From the NCBI GenBank assembly GCA_910579515.1, contig CAJTUV010000014.1:1-64000 (forward strand): DNA of 64,000 bases, in the 5' to 3' direction. The DNA is from an uncultured Hungatella sp. GTDB lineage: Bacteria > Bacillota > Clostridia > Lachnospirales > Lachnospiraceae. The notes beneath the pieces were generated by a model. That model was not told the origin of the DNA. It ran no database searches and was given only the letters and a program-made list of their open reading frames with translations. This document shows, piece after piece, positions 7,807-15,661 of this stretch. The position numbers and the translations under genes are program-made. Positions within the stretch are counted from its first letter, which is position 1, and every line of letters starts with the position of its first letter.

Positions 7807-8670
7807 ATGAAAAAACAAGTACTGGCACTGGCACTGGCTGCTTTGATGGTTGGTTCATTAAGTGCATGTGGAGGTTCTACAGCAGAAACCACGGCTGCAG
7901 CTACAGAGGCGGCTACTACGCAGGCAGAGACTACAAAGGCTGAAGCTGAAAAGGAAGAGACTACAGCAGGGGAAGTTTCTACAGAGGCTCCTGGAGAGGC
8001 AGCAGGCGGCGTTTTAACTATGGCTACCAATGCAGAATTTCCACCATATGAATTTCACGACGGCGGAGAGATTGTAGGAATTGATGTGGAGATTGCCGAG
8101 GCCATTGCCGAGAAGTTGGGAATGACCCTGGAAATTGAGGATATTGCTTTTGATTCTATTATTCCTGAGGTAGATTCCGGAAAGGCAGACATTGGTTTGG
8201 CTGGTATGACTGTCAGTGAGGATCGTTTGAAAAACGTAGATTTTTCTGAGCCTTACACCACAGCCTCTCAGGTTATCATTGTAAAGAATGAGAGCGACAT
8301 TGCAGGTCCAGACGATTTAGCAGGAAAATATATTGGAGTTCAGTTAGGAACAACAGGAGATATCTATGCTTCAGACTATGAAGAGGAGGGTTCTACCATT
8401 GAGCGTTACAGCAAGGGTTTTGAAGCTGTTCAGGCTATGATGCAGGGAAAGATTGACGCTGTGGTAATCGACTTAGAGCCAGCAAAGGTGTTTGTGTCTG
8501 AAAATGAAGGAATCAAGATTTTAGATGAGGCTCTCACTGTGGAGGAATACGCCATTGCTGTGAAAAAAGGTAATACAGAATTGGTAGAAAAATTAAACGG
8601 AGCATTGGCTGAGTTAAAGGATTCTGGTGAGTTACAGGCTATTATTGATAAATACATTTCTGCGGAATAA
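7807..8670 (+). CDS. Polar amino-acid ABC transporter substrate-binding lipoprotein
   Basis: Extracellular solute-binding protein family 3, which captures polar amino acids and delivers them to the adjacent permease. Signal peptide and lipobox LSAC place the lipidated Cys at residue 21. A long Ala/Thr/Glu-rich linker follows to about residue 67. The binding domain begins at LTMATNAEFPPYEF and includes GIDVEIAEAIA and DIGLAGMTVSEDRL, typical of the His/Gln/Arg-type binders. AAGGAGGAAG precedes ATG 7807. It is the first gene of a three-gene operon with a permease and an ATPase. The ligand cannot be fixed from sequence. Confidence 0.92.
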   Translation: MKKQVLALALAALMVGSLSACGGSTAETTAAATEAATTQAETTKAEAEKEETTAGEVSTEAPGEAAGGVLTMATNAEFPPYEFHDGGEIVGIDVEIAEAIAEKLGMTLEIEDIAFDSIIPEVDSGKADIGLAGMTVSEDRLKNVDFSEPYTTASQVIIVKNESDIAGPDDLAGKYIGVQLGTTGDIYASDYEEEGSTIERYSKGFEAVQAMMQGKIDAVVIDLEPAKVFVSENEGIKILDEALTVEEYAIAVKKGNTELVEKLNGALAELKDSGELQAIIDKYISAE

Positions 8671-8692
8671 GATCATTTAGGGGACGAATACG

Positions 8693-9385
8693 ATGATTGA
8701 TAATTTTAAAGCTTCCTTTTATCAAAATTTTATAGAAGATGACAGGTGGAGATATATTGTAGGCGGTTTGGGCAATACCTTAAAGATTACTTTGTTTGCC
8801 GTTGTAATCGGAATTGCCTTAGGCTTTCTGGTGGCGGTGATTCGCTCTACCTATGAGAAGACTCATGGTTTAAAACTGTTGAATTTCCTTTGCAGGATTT
8901 ACTTGACAGTCATCAGAGGAACGCCGGTATTGATTCAGCTTTTGATTATCTATTTTGTCGTATTTGGCTCTGTGAAAATTGACAAGGTTCTGGTAGCGGT
9001 TATGGCCTTTGGAATCAACTCTGGCGCTTACGTGGCAGAGATTTTCAGAAGCGGTATCATGTCTATTGATAATGGACAATTTGAAGCAGGACGCAGTCTT
9101 GGGTTTAATTATAGACAGACCATGGTGTATATTGTTATGCCTCAGGCCTTTAAAAATGTGCTTCCTGCTCTTTGCAATGAGTTTATTGTACTTTTGAAAG
9201 AGACTTCTGTGGCAGGTTATATTGCGATTCAGGATTTGACTAAGGGAGCAGATATTATCCGAAGCCGTACATACAGCGCTTTTATGCCCCTGATTGCAGC
9301 GGCCATTATCTATTTGGTAATGGTAATGATCTTCACTTACTTTGTACAGAAGCTGGAAAGGAGGCTTAGAAGCAGTGACCACTAA
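8693..9385 (+). CDS. Amino-acid ABC transporter permease
   Basis: HisM/GlnP family inner-membrane subunit with about five membrane segments. The cytoplasmic EAA loop reads FEAGRSLGFNYRQTMVYIVMPQAF, the ATPase docking site. RGTPVLIQL precedes it, as is usual for polar amino-acid permeases. Length 230 aa is typical. It lies 22 bases after the binding protein and overlaps the ATPase gene by 11 bases. Being a single permease gene, it would act as a homodimer. Confidence 0.93.
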   Translation: MIDNFKASFYQNFIEDDRWRYIVGGLGNTLKITLFAVVIGIALGFLVAVIRSTYEKTHGLKLLNFLCRIYLTVIRGTPVLIQLLIIYFVVFGSVKIDKVLVAVMAFGINSGAYVAEIFRSGIMSIDNGQFEAGRSLGFNYRQTMVYIVMPQAFKNVLPALCNEFIVLLKETSVAGYIAIQDLTKGADIIRSRTYSAFMPLIAAAIIYLVMVMIFTYFVQKLERRLRSSDH

Positions 9386-10124
9386 CAGAAATGGAGAAGC
9401 TTTGATTCAGGTACAGCACCTGGGAAAGAGTTTCGGAGATTTGCAGGTTTTAAAAGATATTAATGTAGATATCTATAAAGGGGACGTGGTTTGTGTGATT
9501 GGGCCTTCTGGATCTGGAAAGAGTACATTTTTGCGGTGTCTGAACCGTTTGGAGGAGCCTACAGCCGGAAAGATTTTCTTTGAAAATACGGATATTACAG
9601 ATTCGAAAACAGATATTGATAAACATCGCCAGAAGATGGGAATGGTGTTTCAGCAGTTTAACTTGTTTCCTCATATGACGATTATGAAAAATTTGACCAT
9701 TGCCCCTATGAAACTCCAGGGACGTTCTCAGAGGGAAGCTGAGGAAGAAGCATTACGCCTTTTGGAACGAGTGGGACTGGCAGAAAGAGCAAAGTCTTAT
9801 CCGAGTCAGTTGTCTGGAGGACAAAAGCAGAGAATCGCCATTGTGCGGGCTTTGTGTATGAAACCAGATGTGATGCTGTTTGATGAGCCGACTTCAGCTC
9901 TGGACCCTGAGATGGTAGGGGAAGTTCTGAATGTTATGCGGACTTTGGCAGAACAGAAGATGACCATGGTAGTGGTGACGCATGAGATGGGATTTGCCAG
10001 AGAAGTGGCTACCAGAGTCATGTTTATGGATGAGGGATATTTTATGGAAGAAAATGAGCCGAAGGAGTTTTTTGACAATCCTAAAAACGAAAGGCTCAAG
10101 AATTTTCTGGGGAAGGTTTTATAA
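9375..10124 (+). CDS. Amino-acid ABC transporter ATP-binding protein
   Basis: GlnQ-type ATPase. Walker A GPSGSGKST is at residues 43-51, the Q-loop at FQQFNLFPH, the signature LSGGQ at 146-150, Walker B VMLFDEPTSALDP near 166-178, and the switch His in VVVTHEMGFA. The start is a GTG at 9375, chosen because AAAGGAGG lies 10 bases upstream. This gives 249 aa and an 11-base overlap with the permease gene. An in-frame TTG at 9342 lies within the permease coding region. A strong terminator follows directly. Confidence 0.93.
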   Translation: MTTNRNGEALIQVQHLGKSFGDLQVLKDINVDIYKGDVVCVIGPSGSGKSTFLRCLNRLEEPTAGKIFFENTDITDSKTDIDKHRQKMGMVFQQFNLFPHMTIMKNLTIAPMKLQGRSQREAEEEALRLLERVGLAERAKSYPSQLSGGQKQRIAIVRALCMKPDVMLFDEPTSALDPEMVGEVLNVMRTLAEQKMTMVVVTHEMGFAREVATRVMFMDEGYFMEENEPKEFFDNPKNERLKNFLGKVL

Positions 10125-10130
10125 GATAAG

Positions 10131-10165
10131 GCACTGTGAGAATATTCTATCTTACAGTGCTTTTT
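10131..10165 (+). terminator. Intrinsic terminator after the amino-acid ABC operon
   Basis: A 10-bp stem (10131-10140 with 10151-10160, one G-U pair) with a 10-base loop is followed by five T residues. Confidence 0.85.
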
Positions 10166-10189
10166 CATAAGGATTTGGTGAGGAGAAGT

Positions 10190-11041
10190 ATGTCAGGAAA
10201 ATTATTTTTATGTGCGACGCCGATTGGAAATCTGGAGGATATTTCACTGAGAGTTTTAAACACATTAAGGGAAGTGGATTTGATTGCAGCGGAGGATACC
10301 AGACACAGTATCAAGATGCTGAATCATTTTGAAATTAAGACTCCTATGACTAGCTATCATGAGTTTAATAAGGTGGAAAAGGCCAGATATCTGGTGGAAA
10401 AGCTGCAGGAGGGTGTGAATATTGCGCTTGTGACGGATGCGGGAACACCTGGAATTTCAGATCCTGGTGAAGAGCTGGTGAAGCAGTGCTATGAGGCAGG
10501 TATTGAGATAACTTCTCTCCCAGGTCCGGCAGCTTGTATTACAGCTCTGACTCTTTCTGGGCTCTCTACCAGGAGATTTTGCTTTGAAGCGTTTCTTCCT
10601 TCTGACAAAAAGGAAAAGCAGTGGATTTTAAATGAGTTAAAAGAAGAGACTAGAACTATTATCCTATATGAGGCGCCTCACCGTCTGGTTCGGACGTTGA
10701 CAGAGCTTTATGATACTTTGGGAGACAGGAGAATTACGCTTTGCCGGGAGCTGACGAAAAAGTATGAGGAAGCATATCAGACTACTTTTTGTGAGGCTTT
10801 GAAAAAGTATAGGAATCAGGAACCCAGAGGGGAGTGTGTCCTGGTGATAGAGGGAAAAAGTCTAAAACAAAAGAAAGAGGAGCTGGCAAAATCCTGGGAG
10901 GAAATGGAAATAGAGGAGCATATGGCTTACTATGAGAGCCAGGGAATAGAACATAAAGAGGCTATGCGAAAGGTGGCGAAGGACAGAGGAATCAGTAAAA
11001 GAGAGGTGTACCAGTACTTGGTGGAAAAACTTAATACTTGA
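10190..11041 (+). CDS. rsmI: 16S rRNA (cytidine1402-2'-O)-methyltransferase
   Basis: SAM-dependent 2'-O-methyltransferase of C1402 in the ribosomal decoding centre, a member of the tetrapyrrole methylase fold. Family motifs LFLCATPIGNLEDIS, AAEDTRHS, LVTDAGTPGISDPG and SLPGPAACITAL are all present. A helical C-terminal domain follows. ATG 10190 has GAGGAG upstream and gives 283 aa. The ATPase terminator lies just before, so it may depend on read-through or an unseen promoter. B. subtilis carries the orthologue yabC beside yabB; here the gene is 4.9 kb from the yabB-like gene. Confidence 0.94.
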   Translation: MSGKLFLCATPIGNLEDISLRVLNTLREVDLIAAEDTRHSIKMLNHFEIKTPMTSYHEFNKVEKARYLVEKLQEGVNIALVTDAGTPGISDPGEELVKQCYEAGIEITSLPGPAACITALTLSGLSTRRFCFEAFLPSDKKEKQWILNELKEETRTIILYEAPHRLVRTLTELYDTLGDRRITLCRELTKKYEEAYQTTFCEALKKYRNQEPRGECVLVIEGKSLKQKKEELAKSWEEMEIEEHMAYYESQGIEHKEAMRKVAKDRGISKREVYQYLVEKLNT

Positions 11042-11048
11042 AATAAGA

Positions 11049-11080
11049 GGCTGTGAACGGTGGGAGTTCACAGCCTTATT
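11049..11080. terminator. Probable bidirectional terminator between rsmI and dgoK
   Basis: GGCTGTGAAC (11049-11058) pairs perfectly with GTTCACAGCC (11066-11075) around a 7-base loop. The sequence is T/A-rich on both sides (AAATAAGA before, TTATTAAAT after). It lies between convergent genes. Confidence 0.75.
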
Positions 11081-11089
11081 AAATATCTG

Positions 11090-12076
11090 TTAATCTTTTA
11101 TTTCTATGAAATTTAATAATCCTTCCACAGTATAAGGAAAATTCTTTATCACTGGAATTTCTACAATACAAAATTCAGGAAAATATTGTTTGATAATGGA
11201 CGAATAAATTTGGTATTGCTGGTATGGACCGGCAACGGCTATGGTGGTAGAGGGATCTTGTATCATTTGAACAATGACGTCAATGATTCCTCCGTTGATG
11301 ACGCCTTCCAGATAAGAGCGGCGCTGGGTCAATGTGGAATCTGAAAAAAGTTCCATTGTGCGGACAATATAGAGGGCACGGTTAAATCCATATTGACGGA
11401 GCATCCTATATCCCATACATACCATATCTGGAAGAATGCTATCTTTTTCCTGACTGCAGACGCTGGAACCAAAAATCGTATGGTTGACAATGGAGTGATA
11501 TAGTTCCCCTGTTACATTGGAGGATATGTCAACGATTTTACCATCTGTCAAAAAAGCTACCTGCGTGTGGGAGCCAGGCAAGACAATACAGGAATGTCCC
11601 TTACCTAATTCTGGGTGGCGATGGAGGATTCCAAAGATTTCAATCTCTTCTCCCCTCATATTGTTTGCTAAGGCAATGGTCTCAATGGAGGCTTTTTGTC
11701 CCTGTGGAAGGGTTTTGATTCCGGGGATAATAAATATTTCCCGATCACCAAATTCTTCCATGGAATATTTTACAAGGTGCGTTTTCAGCTTTGATAGATC
11801 AACAGGAGTTGATAAATGTTCAATTTCAATCAATCCGCTTGGACTGGAGACCATGCCGGAAATGAAAACAGAGGCTATGTCACAATCTTGAATCCCCTCT
11901 TGTTCCAGGAGCTGGTGGTACAGTTTCAATAAAGAATCCTTTAGTATTTGATTGCTGTGATTTAAGGAACAATTTCTGGAACCGACAGCAAGGTCGGCCT
12001 TCTGGGTAATCTGCTTATCATGGATTAGATAAGCTCGAGTATTGGTGGTGCCTGAATCAAAGTAAAAGTAATACAA
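11090..12076 (-). CDS. dgoK: 2-dehydro-3-deoxygalactonokinase
   Basis: Sugar-acid kinase expected to phosphorylate 2-dehydro-3-deoxygalactonate with ATP in D-galactonate catabolism. The N-terminal ASKHA-type phosphate loop is DSGTTNTRAYL. The family segments VFISGMVSSPSGL and IIPGIKTLPQG follow, and LPGSHTQVAFL lies mid-protein. Length 328 aa is somewhat longer than the E. coli enzyme of about 292 aa. It lies 15 bases downstream of the aldolase gene on the same strand. Together with dgoA and dgoD it forms the full dehydratase-kinase-aldolase route. Confidence 0.88.
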   Translation of the reverse strand: MYYFYFDSGTTNTRAYLIHDKQITQKADLAVGSRNCSLNHSNQILKDSLLKLYHQLLEQEGIQDCDIASVFISGMVSSPSGLIEIEHLSTPVDLSKLKTHLVKYSMEEFGDREIFIIPGIKTLPQGQKASIETIALANNMRGEEIEIFGILHRHPELGKGHSCIVLPGSHTQVAFLTDGKIVDISSNVTGELYHSIVNHTIFGSSVCSQEKDSILPDMVCMGYRMLRQYGFNRALYIVRTMELFSDSTLTQRRSYLEGVINGGIIDVIVQMIQDPSTTIAVAGPYQQYQIYSSIIKQYFPEFCIVEIPVIKNFPYTVEGLLNFIEIKD

Positions 12077-12091
12077 AAGAACACCAGCTTT

Positions 12092-12727
12092 CTATTTAAT
12101 TTTTTCTGCATAAGCAGCGCTGAGGGAACGAATCTTATCAAAATCTTTGGTAGCAACCGCCTGTTTATCTACAATATTAGAACCAATTCCTACGCTGCAG
12201 GCTCCTGCCTGAAAGAAATCGCAAATATTATCTAAATTAACACCTCCTACTGCGGAAAGTGGGATATGAGGCAAAGGACCACGGAGGGCTTTTATGTAAG
12301 AGGGTCCCATAGAATCGGAGGGAAAGACTTTTACAATATCTGCTCCCTCATGATAGCACTGGGCAATTTCCGTAGGGGTGAAGGCTCCGGGAATGGAAAC
12401 CAATCCTAATTTTTTCGTCTGTTTTATAATGGATCTGTCAGCATTAGGAGATAGGATAAACTCTGCTCCGGCTTCATAGGCTGCGTTTAATTGTTCCAAG
12501 GTCATTACAGTACCGGCACCAAAGCACATTTGATCCTGATAAAGTTCTTTTAATGTGCGAATAATATTCGCAGTAACAGAAGGGGGAGCGGTTTGATTGA
12601 ACGTTACTTCCACGAAACAAAGTCCGCCGTCACGAATAGCCTTTGTGACAGAGATCGCATCTTCTACGTTAACTCCCCTGATGATAGTTATAATTTTTTC
12701 ACGTTTGATTTTTTCTAAAGTTGTCAT
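12092..12727 (-). CDS. dgoA: 2-dehydro-3-deoxy-6-phosphogalactonate/-gluconate aldolase
   Basis: Class I aldolase of the KDPG/KDPGal family, cleaving the phosphorylated keto-deoxy acid to pyruvate and glyceraldehyde 3-phosphate. Catalytic Glu E40 is in FVEVTF and the Schiff-base lysine is K133 in IVKVFPS. The family motifs FGAGTVMT and SPGA-type SIPGAFTPTE are present. Length 211 aa is typical. First gene of the minus-strand dgoA-dgoK unit, whose promoter and a palindromic operator lie in the divergent intergenic region. The galactonate assignment relies on neighbouring dgoK and dgoD. Confidence 0.9.
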   Translation of the reverse strand: MTTLEKIKREKIITIIRGVNVEDAISVTKAIRDGGLCFVEVTFNQTAPPSVTANIIRTLKELYQDQMCFGAGTVMTLEQLNAAYEAGAEFILSPNADRSIIKQTKKLGLVSIPGAFTPTEIAQCYHEGADIVKVFPSDSMGPSYIKALRGPLPHIPLSAVGGVNLDNICDFFQAGACSVGIGSNIVDKQAVATKDFDKIRSLSAAYAEKIK

Positions 12728-12757
12728 GATTACATAGCCCCCCTAAGTATTTATATA

Positions 12758-12773
12758 GTTCTTATTTAGGAAC
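12758..12773. promoter_or_regulatory. Candidate operator 1 of the divergent dgo promoters
   Basis: GTTCTTATTTAGGAAC has the form GTTC-N8-GAAC. It lies about 13 bases downstream of the minus-strand -10 element, so over the start of the dgoA transcript. A second 16-bp element of the same form lies on the other side at 12972. Binding by the nearby IclR-type regulator is an inference. Confidence 0.55.
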
Positions 12774-12786
12774 AAAGTTTGTAAAT

Positions 12787-12816
12787 ATTATAATCTTATT
12801 ACAATGAAAATGTCAA
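12787..12816 (-). promoter_or_regulatory. Promoter of dgoA-dgoK
   Basis: Read on the minus strand: TTGACA (12811-12816), an 18-bp spacer, then TATAAT (12787-12792). Both hexamers match the consensus perfectly. Confidence 0.8.
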
Positions 12817-12917
12817 TCCTATTTTTAAAATCAGAGGAAATCTCTATAAATAAGGGGGTTTGTAGAAGATAATTAGAAGTTTTACTTAAGAATAGTAGAA
12901 TATTTCAACTTTTTTTG

Positions 12918-12946
12918 TTGACAATTACGGAGAGAAGTAGTATAGT
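12918..12946 (+). promoter_or_regulatory. Promoter of dgoD and the sugar ABC genes
   Basis: A perfect TTGACA (12918-12923) is followed after 17 bp by TATAGT (12941-12946). An overlapping TATAAT at 12946-12951 would give a 22-bp spacer and is less likely. The start codon of dgoD is about 75 bases further on. Confidence 0.75.
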
Positions 12947-12971
12947 ATAATCACGCAAAATAAAGAACTAC

Positions 12972-12987
12972 GTTCCGTATTTAGAAC
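12972..12987. promoter_or_regulatory. Candidate operator 2 of the divergent dgo promoters
   Basis: GTTCCGTATTTAGAAC, a GTTC-N8-GAAC element like that at 12758. It lies about 25 bases downstream of the dgoD -10 element and immediately follows an overlapping GAAC-TAC-GTTC inverted repeat (12965-12975). Confidence 0.55.
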
Positions 12988-13021
12988 AAAACTAAAAAAC
13001 AGAGAGGAATGTGAGCGGAAG

Positions 13022-14173
13022 ATGAAAATCACAGATATGAAACTTTATTTTATGCCCCATCGTTTTTTGCTTTTGAAGATTGAAACGGATTCAGGAATCT
13101 GTGGATGGGGAGAACCTCTGGTAGAGGGAAGGGCTGCTACTTTGGAGGCAGCAGTAAAAGAGTGGAAGGATTACTTTGTTGGGAAGGACCCTTTGCAGAT
13201 CGAGGAGCATTGGCAGACGATGTACCGGTGTGCCTTCTATCGAGGCGGCCCTGTGATGATGAGTACGATTGCTGGCATTGATCAGGCTCTGTGGGATATA
13301 AAGGGTCATTTCTATAATATGCCAGTGTATGAGATGCTGGGCGGAAAGGTGAAAAAGTGCGTAAAGGTTTACCGCAGTATTCACGGAGACACACCACAGG
13401 AAGTTGCGGCAGATGCCAAGAAAGCTGTAGCCGAGGGATATACAGTGATAAAGACATCCCCTACAGATCCCACTCATTATGTAGATACTTTGAAAAGTGT
13501 GGAAAAGCTGGTGGAGAAGGTAGGAGCGATCCGTGAGGCTATAGGGAACGAGGTTGATATGGCGATTGATTTCCACGGACGTATCCATAAGCCTATGGCA
13601 AAGGTTTTAACCAGAGAGCTGGATCAGTTCCGTCCATTATTCATTGAGGAGCCGGTTCTTCCTACTAATATGGAAGCCTTGCGTGAGGTTGCCAAGTATA
13701 CATCTTCACCGATTGCTATTGGAGAGAGGATGTACAACAGATGGGAGTATAAGACTCTGTTTGAGCAGGGTTATGCAGATATTATTCAGCCTGACTTGTC
13801 TCATGCAGGAGGAATCAGCGAGGTGAGAAGAATCGCTGCCATGGCGGAGGCTTATGATATGGCGGTAGCACCTCATTGTCCGTTGGATGCTATTGCATTT
13901 TCTTCTTGTATTCAATTAGATGCTGCAACACCGAATGTAATTTTGCAGGAACAGAGTATTGATATTCATGATGCTGGTGATGATAATCCAAGAATGAATT
14001 TCTTAAAAAATAAGGAGGTGTTTAATTTTAACTGCGGTTTTGTGCAAATTCCAGAAGGTCCTGGTCTTGGCGTAGAAGTGGATGAGGACTTTGTGAAGGA
14101 GCAGGATAAAAATCGCCATAATTGGAAGAACCCGATGTGGCGGACTTATGATGGAACACCGATTGAATGGTGA
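13022..14173 (+). CDS. dgoD: D-galactonate dehydratase
   Basis: Enolase-superfamily enzyme expected to dehydrate D-galactonate to 2-dehydro-3-deoxygalactonate. The metal and catalytic residues are visible at D183 and H185 (AIDFHGR), E209 (FIEEP), E235 (AIGERM) and H285 (VAPHCPL). This is the pattern and spacing known for DgoD. Length 383 aa is typical. AGAGGAATG precedes the ATG weakly. It is the first plus-strand gene of the divergent dgo cluster and is followed 20 bases later by the ABC transporter genes, which probably import the sugar acid. Related acid-sugar dehydratases cannot be excluded. Confidence 0.92.
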   Translation: MKITDMKLYFMPHRFLLLKIETDSGICGWGEPLVEGRAATLEAAVKEWKDYFVGKDPLQIEEHWQTMYRCAFYRGGPVMMSTIAGIDQALWDIKGHFYNMPVYEMLGGKVKKCVKVYRSIHGDTPQEVAADAKKAVAEGYTVIKTSPTDPTHYVDTLKSVEKLVEKVGAIREAIGNEVDMAIDFHGRIHKPMAKVLTRELDQFRPLFIEEPVLPTNMEALREVAKYTSSPIAIGERMYNRWEYKTLFEQGYADIIQPDLSHAGGISEVRRIAAMAEAYDMAVAPHCPLDAIAFSSCIQLDAATPNVILQEQSIDIHDAGDDNPRMNFLKNKEVFNFNCGFVQIPEGPGLGVEVDEDFVKEQDKNRHNWKNPMWRTYDGTPIEW

Positions 14174-14193
14174 TAAAAAGGAGGAAAAAAGAA

Positions 14194-15549
14194 ATGCTGA
14201 AAAGAAAAGTGGCAATAGGATTGTCTCTGGCAATGACTATTATGATGTTGGCAGGCTGTAGCGGCGGTGAGACCAAGACGGAAACCACTGCAGCAGGAAC
14301 GACGGCAGCACAGACAGAAGCGGCTAAAACAGAGGCAGCGCAGACAGAGGCACCAAAGGGGGAGGATGTGACAATCACTTATATCTCTTCCACAATTATT
14401 GAATCCCCTGAAGGTGATTTTGAGCAGCAGTGTATCGACGAGTTTAATGCCCTGGACAACGGAATTCATGTAGAGGTTGAAGGATTAAGCGCCAATGACT
14501 TGATGAAAAAATATATTACTTTGGCGACATCTGACACGATGCCAGACTTCTTTATGGCAGATTTAAAAGATGGTATGACCATTATTGATATGGGACTGGC
14601 AGCAGAGGTGGCTCCGATTTTGGGACAGGATTATATTGATGGATTTGCAGGATCAGAGCTTTCGACTGTAACACTGGATGGCGCTGTTTATGGCCTTCCA
14701 TGGTTTGCAAATGCTTCTGGTATTCTTTACCGGAAAGACATTTTCGATGAGAAGGGAATAAAAATTCCTTCTACATGGGAAGAATTGGTCGATGCAGCTA
14801 AGGCTTTAACTGTTGACGGTAATTATGGTATCACATTGGTAGGAACTAACAATGGTTCCGGCGCTGGTCGTTTCCAGTACGTCATCAGGAATTTTGGTGT
14901 TAATGAGTTTACTCAGGATAGCGATGGCAAGTGGGTAACAGATATTGGCTCTCAGAAATATATTGATGCGCTGCGTGCATATACAGATTTGGATGTGACT
15001 CATCATGTATGTCCTCCAGGAGTGATTGAGACAGATTATCCTACGGCTGTAAGTCTGTTTTCATCAGGAAAGGCAGCGATGCTGATTACTGGTTCTAACG
15101 CTATTGGCGCTATTACAAATCAGGTGCCGGAATTAAAAGGAAAACTTGGATCTTTCCCAATTCCAGGAGTTGAGCGCTCTGTGAATACGCCAGGTGGTTT
15201 CGGATTTTTCATTTCTCCTGGCGAACATGAGAAAGAGTCTGCAGAATTTATTAAATTTATGCTGGATAAAAAGAATGCTCTGGCTTTCTCTCAGCTGACA
15301 GGCCGACTGCCTACCCGTACAGAGACTTTAGAGGATTACAGCATCAAGGAAATGCCAGAATTGGAAGGATTTTTGAAGGCAAAAGAGACTGTATATGAGA
15401 TGCCGTCTATCCCAGGATATAGTGAAGTAAATGATGTCCATGGCCAGGCATATCAGTCTGTATTTACAGGTGAGGCCACCCCAGAAGAGGCAGCTGCAAA
15501 GGCACAGAAGAGGGCGGAAGAAATATGTGCATCTGCTAACGAAGGATAA
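14194..15549 (+). CDS. Sugar (or sugar-acid) ABC transporter substrate-binding lipoprotein
   Basis: Extracellular solute-binding protein family 1. A signal peptide with lipobox LAGC places the lipidated Cys at residue 22, followed by a Thr/Ala/Glu-rich linker to about residue 60. The mature domain has typical family 1 segments: LPWFANASGILYRKDIFDEKGI, MPDFFMADL, and PTAVSLFSSGKAAML. ATG 14194 is chosen because AAAAAGGAGG lies upstream; an in-frame ATG at 14167 overlaps dgoD. Cluster context suggests galactonate or a galactonate-containing ligand, but this is inference. Confidence 0.9.
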   Translation: MLKRKVAIGLSLAMTIMMLAGCSGGETKTETTAAGTTAAQTEAAKTEAAQTEAPKGEDVTITYISSTIIESPEGDFEQQCIDEFNALDNGIHVEVEGLSANDLMKKYITLATSDTMPDFFMADLKDGMTIIDMGLAAEVAPILGQDYIDGFAGSELSTVTLDGAVYGLPWFANASGILYRKDIFDEKGIKIPSTWEELVDAAKALTVDGNYGITLVGTNNGSGAGRFQYVIRNFGVNEFTQDSDGKWVTDIGSQKYIDALRAYTDLDVTHHVCPPGVIETDYPTAVSLFSSGKAAMLITGSNAIGAITNQVPELKGKLGSFPIPGVERSVNTPGGFGFFISPGEHEKESAEFIKFMLDKKNALAFSQLTGRLPTRTETLEDYSIKEMPELEGFLKAKETVYEMPSIPGYSEVNDVHGQAYQSVFTGEATPEEAAAKAQKRAEEICASANEG

Positions 15550-15570
15550 ACAAATACTGCATAAGAGATT

Positions 15571-15611
15571 GGGGCTGTTGCAAAAGGATCGCCTAATTTT
15601 GCGACAGCTCC
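15571..15611 (+). other. Intercistronic stem-loop after the binding-protein gene
   Basis: A 15-bp inverted repeat (15571-15585 with 15597-15611, two G-U pairs) with an 11-base loop. It is followed by a short T/C-rich stretch rather than a clean T-run. Such structures between binding-protein and permease genes often protect the upstream mRNA or terminate part of the transcripts; that role is inferred here. Confidence 0.65.
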
Positions 15612-15661
15612 TTCTCAGTTAGAAAAGAGGTAATCACTTGAACAAAGGAAACAGAGGTACA

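Noticed and set aside
7855..8010. Ala/Thr/Glu-rich repetitive DNA in two binding-protein genes as a mobile or tandem repeat
   Set aside because: It encodes the flexible linker after the lipidation site that is common in Clostridia lipoproteins; the similar stretch near 14270-14370 has the same explanation.
8870..9382. A 170-codon minus-strand frame opposite the amino-acid permease
   Set aside because: His/Asn-rich composition typical of an antisense shadow; the sense strand encodes a complete HisM-type permease with EAA loop.
12946..12951. Perfect TATAAT as -10 of dgoD
   Set aside because: It would sit 22 bp from the TTGACA; the overlapping TATAGT at 12941 has the normal 17-bp spacing.
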